In this document: positions 33,558 through 39,529 of the stretch, piece after piece
How positions within the stretch are numbered: the stretch's first letter is position 1
How the letters are laid out: each line of letters opens with the position of its first letter
Assembly: GCA_964415975.1 (NCBI GenBank)
Contig: CAYQCN010000003.1
Coordinates: 1 to 57,537 of the forward strand
DNA: 57,537 bases
Direction: 5' to 3'
Source of the DNA: CAYQCN01 sp964415975
Lineage (GTDB): Bacteria; Patescibacteriota; Saccharimonadia; QS-5-54-17
Notes under the pieces: generated by a model
Seen by the model: the letters and a program-made list of their open reading frames with translations, nothing else
The model's database searches: none
Told to the model about the DNA's origin: nothing
Position numbers and translations under genes: made by a program

Positions 33558-34175
33558 ATGGAAGATAAGAAAAAAGATGCAAAGCAATCTGAAAGCCAAA
33601 GCAATGCACCGGCAATTGTAGCTGTTGTAGTTTTGCTGGTGGCAGCAGTGTTTCTAGTTTGGTTCTTGATGTCTGACATGGACGAAGACCAAAATGGCAA
33701 TGGAGACGATGAAGTAGCAGAGGAAGTGGCTGATCCAGACGAGGACTTCGGCCTAACAATCGCCGAACTGGTCAGTGACGACCCTAGCTTCAGCACTCTA
33801 AACACTGCACTAGAAACTGCAGATGAGGCAGATGGTGTTGACCTAGTTGAGACATTGAATGGAGATACTCCATACACTGTTTTCGCTCCAACTAATGACG
33901 CTTTCGACGCTCTACCTGAAGGTGAGCTAGACGCTCTACTAGAAGACCCAGCAGCTCTTGCTGATGTTCTGCTTTACCACGTAGCTGATGGTGAGGTTAC
34001 ATCTGAGCAAGTTGTTGAAGTCGATCAAGTAGAGACACTGCAAGGTGGTTTAGTGTCAGTTGCAGTCGGTGAAGATGGCGGAGTTGTTCTTAACGACTCA
34101 GTCAACGTTGTCGATGTAGATATATTTGCTAGCAATGGTGTTGTCCACGTTGTCGATGGGGTTCTACTTCCCTAA
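33558..34175 (+). CDS. Membrane-anchored fasciclin-domain protein
   Basis: A 205-residue protein with a cytoplasmic basic head, one membrane segment (about 17-37), an acidic linker (to about 65) and a single FAS1 domain (about 68-205). FAS1 signatures are YTVFAPTNDAFDALPEGELDALL, LLYHVADGEVTS, the VSVAVGEDGGVVLNDSVNV beta region and NGVVHVVDGVLLP. FAS1 domains usually mediate adhesion. A paralog follows at 34329 in the same orientation. Confidence 0.92.
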   Translation: MEDKKKDAKQSESQSNAPAIVAVVVLLVAAVFLVWFLMSDMDEDQNGNGDDEVAEEVADPDEDFGLTIAELVSDDPSFSTLNTALETADEADGVDLVETLNGDTPYTVFAPTNDAFDALPEGELDALLEDPAALADVLLYHVADGEVTSEQVVEVDQVETLQGGLVSVAVGEDGGVVLNDSVNVVDVDIFASNGVVHVVDGVLLP

Positions 34176-34198
34176 CATCTAGACAACCAAAGTAAATT

Positions 34199-34240
34199 CA
34201 CACCCTCGATTGAATTCAATTCGTCGAGGGTGTGCTTTTT
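34199..34240 (+). terminator. Terminator after first fasciclin gene
   Basis: A perfect 11-bp stem, CACACCCTCGA/TCGAGGGTGTG, with a 14-nt loop, followed by CTTTTT. Confidence 0.88.
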
Positions 34241-34275
34241 GGTCTTATAAATAATAGGCTTGTGTTTACTTATTA

Positions 34276-34305
34276 TTGCACCCTGAGTATTATTGCTAGT
34301 ATAAG
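34276..34305 (+). promoter_or_regulatory. Promoter of second fasciclin gene
   Basis: TTGCAC (34276-34281), an 18-bp spacer and TATAAG (34300-34305), the same arrangement as the HU promoter. AAAGGAG precedes ATG 34329. Confidence 0.6.
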
Positions 34306-34328
34306 TAGCTATAAAGGAGATATAGACA

Positions 34329-34961
34329 ATGTCGGAAAGTGCGGATTCTAAATCTAAGAAAAAACCAGACAGCAAGAAAAATAAAGAAGATAATACTACA
34401 GAAGTAAACAAGCCATCCAGCTCTTCTACTATGCTCACAGTGGTTGTTTTAGCAGTTTTAGCTATTGGGGCTTTTTGGGTGATGGCTGGTGATGAATTGG
34501 CTACTAACGATGATGATGACGATGAAGATGCAGTAGAGGTGGCTACTTCACAGGCTACAATTGCAAGCCATTTATCTAGCGATCCAGAATTTGATGTATT
34601 ATACTCTGCTCTTGAACAAGTCAACTTAGCTTCTGAGCTAGAGAATGAAGACGGCAGCTACACTATATTCGCTCCTACGAACGCAGCTTTTGAGCAGTTG
34701 CCAGATGACGAGCTCGAGTCGTTGCTGGAAGATAACGAGGCATTAGAACAACTGATAAAAAACCACATGCCCGAAGAGCATATTGGCAGAAGTGAGATTG
34801 AAGATCTTGATGGTGATGTCTTGCCGGTTCGCTCAGGTCAAGAGTTGTCGGTGGAGGTCAGCGGTAGTTCGTTAAATATTGGCGGATCAACAGTTATTTC
34901 TTCGGACGTGAACTTTGTTAATGGTAATTTCATTGTGGTGCAAGAAGTCATAGAGCTTTAA
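34329..34961 (+). CDS. Membrane-anchored fasciclin-domain protein (paralog)
   Basis: A 210-residue paralog of the gene at 33558: Lys-rich cytoplasmic head (1-30), membrane segment (about 37-56), acidic linker (NDDDDDEDAVE) and one FAS1 domain. The YTIFAPTNAAFEQLPDDELESLL motif is well kept, while the second half is more divergent. It has its own promoter and lies after a terminator, so the two paralogs can be regulated separately. An adhesive surface role is inferred from the domain. Confidence 0.9.
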   Translation: MSESADSKSKKKPDSKKNKEDNTTEVNKPSSSSTMLTVVVLAVLAIGAFWVMAGDELATNDDDDDEDAVEVATSQATIASHLSSDPEFDVLYSALEQVNLASELENEDGSYTIFAPTNAAFEQLPDDELESLLEDNEALEQLIKNHMPEEHIGRSEIEDLDGDVLPVRSGQELSVEVSGSSLNIGGSTVISSDVNFVNGNFIVVQEVIEL

Positions 34962-35033
34962 TTCGAAGTAAATGTTTGATTAGAGATTGGTTTTATAGTG
35001 TGATGCGTGATGGGGGTCACTGACGCTATGTGC

Positions 35034-35063
35034 TCGATTGTGGTGTAATGTGAATACAATCGA
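35034..35063 (+). promoter_or_regulatory. Inverted repeat upstream of PH-like gene
   Basis: TCGATTGT and ACAATCGA, 8-bp perfect arms 14 nt apart, end 15 nt before ATG 35079. The right arm overlaps a TACAAT -10-like box. It could be an operator or an RNA hairpin near the ribosome site. Confidence 0.4.
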
Positions 35064-35078
35064 AAGTGGAGGTTGGCC

Positions 35079-35507
35079 ATGAAAACATTAGCTGACACGC
35101 AGTTTGAGTTAAAATTGCTTGGCTATAAGGGTATAAATATAAGGCGCGGTGAAGTGGCGGCTCTGCATAAAGTTTTGTTTGAGGATGAGAAGATTATACA
35201 GGCAGTTTTCGGTAGCTATGACAACGGATTTGGACTAATAGCGGCCACAGATCGTCGCATACTTTTTGTGGCTAAGAAGTTCTTTAGAACCTGCACCATA
35301 GATATGCCGTATGAGAGTGTAAGGACTGTTGAGTGCGATACTACTTTGTTTACAGGCACTCTGACTATTTATGCTGGAGTTGACACGCTTCAGCTGAGAG
35401 GGGTTAAGAAAAGCCGAGCGATTGATTTCTTCAGCTATCTAAATGGTCAGGTCGGAGTACGACCACAGCCAACGATACTGCGCTCCGCAGGGCAGGGCGC
35501 AGTTTGA
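35079..35507 (+). CDS. PH-like (bacterial PH / YokE-type) domain protein
   Basis: A 142-residue soluble protein. The pattern GSYDNGFGLIAATDRRILFVAKK, followed by alternating strands, matches short bacterial PH-like domains (bPH/YokE type). The start at 35079 is chosen for its GGAGG ribosome site. A diverged tandem paralog follows at 35644. PH-like proteins often bind membranes or partners in stress responses; the role here is unknown. Confidence 0.7.
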   Translation: MKTLADTQFELKLLGYKGINIRRGEVAALHKVLFEDEKIIQAVFGSYDNGFGLIAATDRRILFVAKKFFRTCTIDMPYESVRTVECDTTLFTGTLTIYAGVDTLQLRGVKKSRAIDFFSYLNGQVGVRPQPTILRSAGQGAV

Positions 35508-35643
35508 GCAGCCTGAAATTAGGCACGATTGGCCAAGGTTTATACTTGGCTTCAAGGTAGTAATAGATAGTTGCTTATAATGGATGTTTTATGGCATAAT
35601 ATGTAAAGCTAGCGCTGACTAAAATAGTGCAGTGAGGATTTTT

Positions 35644-36042
35644 ATGGATAGCATGCAGTTACGCGAACATCTGAAGTCACTAGGCTACCGTCAGTGGCGC
35701 ATGTTGCAGTCCAATGAGCTGCGTGAGCTGCCTAATCTACTAAGAGACAAAGAGGTCGTAAAAAAGGCAATCTATGGTAGCTATGAAGGCGGATGGGCCA
35801 TGATGGTTGCTACTGATAAGAGAGTAATATTCTTAGATCGAAAGCTATTTCGCAGTAAAGTCCAGTATCTAGCCTATCGCAATATATTCTCATTTGATTA
35901 CAGCTCGGACATACTTTATGGCCAGCTTGAGCTACATGCCCGTGGAGCTAAGATTCGATTAAGCCGAATAAGGCGCAAGTATTTGGTTGATTTTTGTCGG
36001 TACCTTGATGAGGTTGTAGAAGAGCCTTACGAGAATAAGTAG
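35644..36042 (+). CDS. PH-like domain protein (tandem paralog)
   Basis: A 132-residue paralog of the gene at 35079. The shared frame is LGYR, then IYGSYEGGWAMMVATDKRVIFLDRK (25 residues, positions about 44-68), then the strand region and a C-terminal helix (KYLVDFCRYLDEVV). The frame opens at GTG 35632, but AGTGAGG is placed to serve ATG 35644. A terminator follows at 36052. Confidence 0.7.
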   Translation: MDSMQLREHLKSLGYRQWRMLQSNELRELPNLLRDKEVVKKAIYGSYEGGWAMMVATDKRVIFLDRKLFRSKVQYLAYRNIFSFDYSSDILYGQLELHARGAKIRLSRIRRKYLVDFCRYLDEVVEEPYENK

Positions 36043-36051
36043 CAATTACGA

Positions 36052-36092
36052 TATTGGCCCCTGAATGTTTAGGTGGCTGCCAATACTTTTTT
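36052..36092 (+). terminator. Terminator after PH-like genes
   Basis: TATTGGC/GCCAATA outer stem with an imperfect inner stem, followed by CTTTTTTAG. Confidence 0.75.
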
Positions 36093-36187
36093 AGATAGAT
36101 ATAAAGCACGCATTGATAGGTAGACTAGATGCTATCTATTATGGTATTTGAATTATTGATCTATAAATTTTAGCAAATAGTCACTAG

Positions 36188-36364
36188 TGGTGGGGTTGGG
36201 TGGAATATCCTTTGGATGCGCATCGTCCAGCCCCCGAAGCTAAGAGGTGGATTATACGGGCTTCCTTGTCTTCGAGCCGCTTTTGTTTCGCAAAAGACCT
36301 GGCTCGACATTCAAGCTTAACTCCACCATGCAAAAACCCACCGCTCCTCGGGTGGGGTCTTACA

Positions 36365-36367
<3 letters not shown>
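36188..36367 (-). mobile_element. 177-bp structured module downstream of tRNA-Met
   Basis: Read in tRNA orientation (minus strand), the last ~19 nt of tRNA-Met are repeated 177 bp downstream with one mismatch in the shared ATTCCACCC(A)GCCCCACCA-type end (36188-36206). Between the copies lie a terminator hairpin joined to the CCA (36326-36367) and a second hairpin TCGAGCC..CTTTTG/CAAAAG..GGCTCGA (36272-36307). No coding sequence is seen. The layout matches the first module after tRNA-fMet, including the 177-bp spacing. Called mobile by analogy; no recombinase is seen. Confidence 0.5.
36326..36367 (-). terminator. Terminator of tRNA-Met with CCA in its outer stem
   Basis: On the minus strand, CCATG pairs with CATGG around an inner CCCACC/GGTGGG hairpin followed by TTTTTG. 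The CCA of the tRNA forms part of the outer stem. Confidence 0.72.
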
Positions 36368-36440
<73 letters not shown>

Positions 36441-36658
36441 GCGTCGCAGCACATTCAGCTTTTTGCTAATAAAAACACCGGCTAGCGCCCTGCTTTTTAT
36501 TAGCTTTTAGCTTCATGCCTGCTCCTTTTCCGAGCCAAACATTCCCGTTTGGTTCGGGAGAATAACAGTATATTAAACAAAACACCTCCAAGGCGCCTCT
36601 AAAAGTATAGCAAATGAATGCTACACTGTAATTGTACAATTTTTAGCAAACAAAAACT
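36441..36658. other. Intergenic region with two strong stem-loops
   Basis: Between tRNA-Met and ftsB there is no gene. It holds an 11-bp inverted repeat GCTAATAAAAA/TTTTTATTAGC (36465-36504) enclosing GGC/GCC, and an 11-bp hairpin CCGAGCCAAAC/GTTTGGTTCGG (36530-36557, one G-U pair). The second resembles the T-arm-like hairpins of the nearby tRNA-linked modules. Promoters for the tRNA (minus) and ftsB (plus) should also lie here, but I cannot place them confidently. Confidence 0.6.
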
Positions 36659-37060
36659 ATGCAACGCTTCTCTAAAATCAAACTAACTCGTGAGAACATT
36701 CTCGTCGCTGCAATTATTATCTTAATAATATATGTAACTGTAGCTACTCTTAATGAGATTGCCAGGAATTATCAGCTGCAGCAGCAAGTCGATCAGCTAG
36801 AGCAAGAGAATGAGATAATTGCCCTTGAAAATCAACAGCTTGAGTATCAGATTATGTATTATCAGACGGAATCTTTTGTAGAGAAGGAGGCAAGAGCCAA
36901 GCTGAACATGCAAGAGCCAGGGGAAAGCGTGGTGGTATTCCCGGACCGTATGCCGGGGCGTCAGCGTCCACCCGAGCCAGAGCCCGAGCCAGAGTTTAGC
37001 GAAGAGGCTGTAGATAACTTTAGTGAATGGGCATATTTCTTGTTTCGTATTGAGATTTGA
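36659..37060 (+). CDS. FtsB/DivIC-type septum formation protein
   Basis: A 133-residue bitopic protein: short cytoplasmic head, membrane segment (about 15-33), leucine-zipper coiled coil (about 38-70, QQQVDQLEQENEIIALENQQ) and the family motif ESFVEKEARAKLNMQEPGE, which in DivIC/FtsB precedes the C-terminal partner-binding part. FtsB connects FtsL and FtsQ in the divisome. The tail is Pro/Glu-rich (PEPEPEPEF). Its stop codon overlaps the -35 box of the tRNA-fMet promoter. Confidence 0.85.
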   Translation: MQRFSKIKLTRENILVAAIIILIIYVTVATLNEIARNYQLQQQVDQLEQENEIIALENQQLEYQIMYYQTESFVEKEARAKLNMQEPGESVVVFPDRMPGRQRPPEPEPEPEFSEEAVDNFSEWAYFLFRIEI

Positions 37061-37085
37061 CACTACTGTTTTACAGTGGTAGATT
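37057..37085 (+). promoter_or_regulatory. Promoter of tRNA-fMet
   Basis: TTGACA (37057-37062), a 17-bp spacer and TAGATT (37080-37085). The transcript should start near 37092, 19 nt before the tRNA. It overlaps the ftsB stop codon. Confidence 0.65.
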
Positions 37086-37110
37086 AAGTATTACACAGTT
37101 AAAAAATCGA

Positions 37111-37185
37111 CGCGGGGTGGAGCAGTGGCAGCTCGTCGGGCTCATAACCCGGAGGTCGCAGGTTCGAATCCTGCCCCCGCTACCA
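37111..37185 (+). tRNA. Initiator tRNA-fMet(CAU)
   Basis: A 75-nt cloverleaf with the initiator hallmarks: an unpaired first position (C1 opposite U72) in the acceptor CGCGGGG/CCCCGCT, and three G-C pairs at the foot of the anticodon stem (TCGGG/CCCGG) around loop CTCATAA. T-arm GCAGG/CCTGC, loop TTCGAAT, CCA encoded. Its last 18 nt are repeated three times downstream. Confidence 0.96.
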
Positions 37186-37225
37186 AGCAAAGTGCCCAAC
37201 CTTTATGGTTGGGCTTTTTGCTTGG
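37183..37225 (+). terminator. Terminator of tRNA-fMet with CCA in its outer stem (module 1)
   Basis: CCAAGCAA pairs with TTGCTTGG outside, and CCCAACC with GGTTGGG inside, followed by CTTTTT. The tRNA CCA forms the base of the stem. Confidence 0.85.
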
Positions 37226-37362
37226 ATGGCCGCGAGGCCAAGATTCGAACCGTCCTTTTGCGCTAGCAAAAGAGGTTCGCAAGGAGTGAAGTGCGCAGAA
37301 ATCTCGATTTCGAGCACTGGAGCGACGGAATAGCCGAAGGTGTCATCCTGCCCCCGCTACCA
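37186..37362 (+). mobile_element. tRNA-linked structured module 1 (177 bp)
   Basis: It runs from the tRNA-fMet end to a second copy of ATCCTGCCCCCGCTACCA (37345-37362). It contains the terminator, a TGGCC/GGCCA hairpin, and a hairpin in which antisense T-arm sequence (TTCGAACC) pairs with a sense copy (GGTTCG) around CCTTTTGC/GCAAAAG (about 37243-37280). No open reading frame is convincing. The left 105 bp recur at 38858-38962 with four mismatches. Interpreted as an integrated or duplicated unit at the tRNA 3' end. Confidence 0.6.
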
Positions 37363-37406
37363 AGAGAAATATAAACACCCCGCAAGGGGTATTTTGTTTC
37401 TCTTGG
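37360..37406 (+). terminator. Terminator-like hairpin of module 2
   Basis: CCAAGAGAAA pairs with TTTCTCTTGG outside, and ACCCC with GGGGT inside. The layout is the same as at tRNA-fMet but the bases are different, so the structure rather than the sequence is shared. Confidence 0.7.
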
Positions 37407-37532
37407 CTTGCACGGAGTGCAAAATTCGAACCTGATAGCCCGAAGGGCAGGTTCGATAATCAAAAGCTCTCACAGGAGCTCGCTCCGAGAAAGCTTGCAG
37501 ATTATATTTAGAATAATCCTGCCCCGCTACCA
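37363..37532 (+). mobile_element. tRNA-linked structured module 2 (170 bp)
   Basis: It ends in a third copy of the tRNA-fMet 3' end with one C fewer (37516-37532). Inside are the terminator-like hairpin, TTGCAC/GTGCAA, and a hairpin CGAACCTG..CAGGTTCG (about 37427-37455) made of antisense and sense T-arm sequence. The sense T-arm half (GCAGGTTCGA) is separated by about 60 nt from its natural partner (AATCCTGC), as though the T-arm had been split by an insertion. No gene seen. Confidence 0.55.
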
Positions 37533-37577
37533 AAAGAAAGTTCTCGACCCTCATGGTCGAGGTTTTTCTTTTGATGG
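37530..37577 (+). terminator. Terminator-like hairpin of module 3
   Basis: CCAAAAGAA pairs imperfectly with TTCTTTTGATGG outside, and CTCGACC with GGTCGAG inside, followed by GTTTTT. Confidence 0.72.
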
Positions 37578-37741
37578 GGTTGGATTCTGGTTCTGCGACG
37601 CAGATTCGACGAAGTCGAAGATGCTTGGTCGCAGGCTTCGATTAGTGTCAAATCTTTGATTTGTACACTAAATAATTAGATGGTGGAATAAGCCTAAAAG
37701 GCTTAGTCTACCATCGTGAGTTAATCCTGCCCCCGCTACCA
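37533..37741 (+). mobile_element. tRNA-linked structured module 3 (209 bp)
   Basis: It ends in a fourth copy of the tRNA end (37724-37741). It holds CTGCGAC..GTCGCAG with an internal TTCGAC/GTCGAA hairpin (about 37592-37634), TAGTGT..ACACTA, and TGGTGGA..TCTACCA with AGCCT/AGGCT inside (37680-37712). GGTCGCAGG then TTCGA (37627-37641) copies the variable loop and T-stem of tRNA-fMet. No gene seen. Confidence 0.55.
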
Positions 37742-37878
37742 AGTTGGACACATATCAGATATGACCGGCTATCAGACCGGGTCATATCTATTGAAAACAC
37801 CTCTTTTGTAAAAGTTTACAGATACAGGTGTCCATTCGCTCTATAGAGACTGGACACGAAACTTAAAGACCGGATTCC

Positions 37879-38409
37879 GTGACCGAAGACCAAACTCAAG
37901 GTATGATTGAATCAATGAAAGTTATCCATGCTACTACTCAAAAAGAAGCCGAAAGCATCATCGAGCTTTATCCTGACAAACATGATGAAGAACGCACAAA
38001 GAGTTTAGAAACATTCCGCCAGCACTTCAAAGAAACGCAAAAAGGTGACAGGATTCTATATTTACTAAAAGACGACGGTAAGACCATAGGCACAGTATCA
38101 CTCGTGCTAAGCCAAGAAAATATGGACGAGCCTCGCTTGTTTGGACCAAAAATCGGCCATATAAATCATCTTCGTATCCACCCGGATTATCAAGGTCGAA
38201 AGCTAGCAGGCATGCTTAACTCCAGGCTGGAAGCAGATGCGACGCGACTCGGACTTGAAACTCTCACGCTCGGAGTAGAACCCAACAACCACAAGGCTAT
38301 AGACATATATTCGCATTGGGGCTACGAAAATTTCCTGGAATATCAAGGAGATGCCGGCCACGGAAAGACAGAAACTATTATCGGTATGAAGAAGAACCTT
38401 CAGGAGTAA
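37879..38409 (+). CDS. GNAT-family N-acetyltransferase
   Basis: A 176-residue acetyltransferase. The acetyl-CoA loop LRIHPDYQGRKLAGMLNSRL (about 101-120) and the later VEPNNHKAIDIYSHWGYE are classic GNAT motifs. The start is uncertain: GTG 37879 or ATG 37903. No good ribosome site is seen for either. It is cargo of the tRNA-fMet-linked region and is followed 1 nt later by the next gene. The acceptor substrate is unknown. Confidence 0.85.
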   Translation: MTEDQTQGMIESMKVIHATTQKEAESIIELYPDKHDEERTKSLETFRQHFKETQKGDRILYLLKDDGKTIGTVSLVLSQENMDEPRLFGPKIGHINHLRIHPDYQGRKLAGMLNSRLEADATRLGLETLTLGVEPNNHKAIDIYSHWGYENFLEYQGDAGHGKTETIIGMKKNLQE

Positions 38410-38410
38410 T

Positions 38411-38815
38411 ATGAATATAATAAGTGAAATTAAGGAGTTGAATCTTCCCCTAGGCCAGTATGTAGTTTTTGGCAGCGGACCATTGGTGATTCATGGCATC
38501 AGAGAAACTCGTGACATCGACTTATTAGTGACTAAAGAGCTTTATAGCCAACTTAAGAATGAGGTCTGGGAAGAAAAAGAATTGGACAGCGGCGGCAACT
38601 ACCTAAGTAAAGACGTAATCGAAGTCGACGATTCGTGGAGCTATGGAAGCTATAATCCCGCTCCGGAAGAAATTATCGCCAAAGCCGAGATACATCATGG
38701 TATTCCGTTCGCTCCTTTGACAGAAGTGTTGAAATGGAAGGAAGCTTTCGGAAGACCTAAAGATATTCAAGACGCAGAGTTGATAAAAGAATATATAGAT
38801 AGAACAGGACAATAG
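38411..38815 (+). CDS. Nucleotidyltransferase-like protein
   Basis: A 134-residue protein with a nucleotidyltransferase-like core: VVFGSGPLVIHGIRETRDIDLLV (23 residues, about 18-40) gives the GS/GG loop and the D-x-D pair of the Pol-beta superfamily. Similar small proteins include antitoxin- or toxin-type NTases and uncharacterised housekeeping NTases. It starts right after the acetyltransferase stop, with CAGGAG upstream, so the pair is an operon. A toxin-antitoxin role is only a possibility. Confidence 0.65.
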   Translation: MNIISEIKELNLPLGQYVVFGSGPLVIHGIRETRDIDLLVTKELYSQLKNEVWEEKELDSGGNYLSKDVIEVDDSWSYGSYNPAPEEIIAKAEIHHGIPFAPLTEVLKWKEAFGRPKDIQDAELIKEYIDRTGQ

Positions 38816-38857
38816 CTCTATCAAACCAAAGCCAAACAAAGTTCGAATATTCGTGTC

Positions 38858-38962
38858 TACCAAGCAAAGTGCACAACCTTTATGGTTGGGTTTTTTGCTT
38901 GGATGGCCGCGAGGCCAAGATTCGAACCGTCCTTTTGCGACAGCAAAAGAGGTTCGCAAGGA
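38858..38962 (+). repeat. 105-bp direct repeat of module 1
   Basis: It matches 37181-37285 with four mismatches (about 96%), including the CCA-linked terminator (38860-38902) and the T-arm-like hairpin. Two mismatches fall in the hairpin loop (GCTA versus ACA-type), one is C to T in the U-tract, and one changes CCCAACC to CACAACC. The sequence then diverges up to the NUDIX gene. Confidence 0.85.
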
Positions 38963-39077
38963 CGGAGCATAGCAGAATCTTGCTTCGAGAAACGACTAAA
39001 TACGGACTGAGTGAATAATGTCTAATGCGAACTATATAATTTTCTTATTGCTCCCCTTACTTTGTTATAGTTGCTAT

Positions 39078-39521
39078 ATGAGCCTGTCAAGACACTTAGA
39101 CCAGAAGATTGCTTACGGCACAGTACCGATTAGAGCTGATAAAGGCGTGTATAGATATCTTTTACTTGAAAACAACGAAGGCTATTGGGGCTTTCCGAAA
39201 GGTCATCAAGAGGATGGGGAAGACGTAAGGCAAACAGCCGCTCGCGAGACTTGCGAAGAAACGGGGATCTGCATACCCACCGATAAGCTTGATGAGTCTT
39301 TTGCCTACGGATATGATATCGAACTGCCTGGCGGTACTCAGGAAAAGACAGTGACACTATTCCCTTTTATGTGCAGTGACGAGACCATTAATCTGCAGAC
39401 CGAAGAGATTCGGTCTTATACTTGGGCGGATTCTGAAAAAGCCCTAGAGCTTATCGGCTTGCCTGTCGAGCCTTTCTTGAGAGAGGTCGAAGAGTATGCC
39501 GAGTCTTTAGCCCCAAAATAG
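39078..39521 (+). CDS. NUDIX hydrolase, diadenosine-tetraphosphatase-like
   Basis: A 147-residue NUDIX protein. The box is GHQEDGEDVRQTA then ARETCEETGI (about 44-66). The surrounding YWGFPKGHQEDGE resembles Ap4A hydrolases of the NUDT2 type, which remove stress-linked dinucleotides. The frame is open from 39018, but an extended -10 box TGTTATAGT (39063-39071) ends 6 nt before ATG 39078 (MSLSRHLDQ), pointing to a leaderless start there; the upstream hydrophobic stretch is then untranslated. Confidence 0.85.
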   Translation: MSLSRHLDQKIAYGTVPIRADKGVYRYLLLENNEGYWGFPKGHQEDGEDVRQTAARETCEETGICIPTDKLDESFAYGYDIELPGGTQEKTVTLFPFMCSDETINLQTEEIRSYTWADSEKALELIGLPVEPFLREVEEYAESLAPK

Positions 39522-39529
39522 TAGCCGTA

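Larger units (their letters stand above)
37742..38862 (+). mobile_element. tRNA-linked module 4 carrying two genes (1.1 kb)
   Basis: It begins after the fourth tRNA-end copy with strong hairpins (AGATATGACC/GGTCATATCT at about 37758-37790; ACACCT/AGGTGT at 37797-37831) and carries the acetyltransferase and nucleotidyltransferase-like genes. It ends in a diverged tRNA-like 3' end with T-loop and CCA (GTTCGAAT..CTACCA, 38841-38862). This is the only module with coding cargo. The boundaries are inferred from the tRNA-like ends. Confidence 0.5.

Noticed and set aside
36465..36504. Terminator for a plus-strand gene before ftsB
   Set aside because: The hairpin is terminator-like on the plus strand, but no plus-strand gene ends nearby; it is kept only as an unexplained stem-loop.
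37057..37659. Short open frames across tRNA-fMet and modules 1-3 (for example 37057-37266 and 37408-37659)
   Set aside because: They overlap the tRNA, terminators and hairpins, lack ribosome sites, and do not resemble proteins.
37186..37741. Integron attC-like cassette sites
   Set aside because: The modules have structured inverted repeats, but no GTTRRRY-type core triplets, and the repeated sequence is clearly the tRNA 3' end. A tRNA-end-targeting element fits better.
37186..37741. tRNA-like structures or degenerate tRNA genes in each module
   Set aside because: Only the 3' half of the acceptor and parts of the T-arm recur; no copy of the 5' acceptor strand (CGCGGGG) or anticodon arm is present to complete a cloverleaf.
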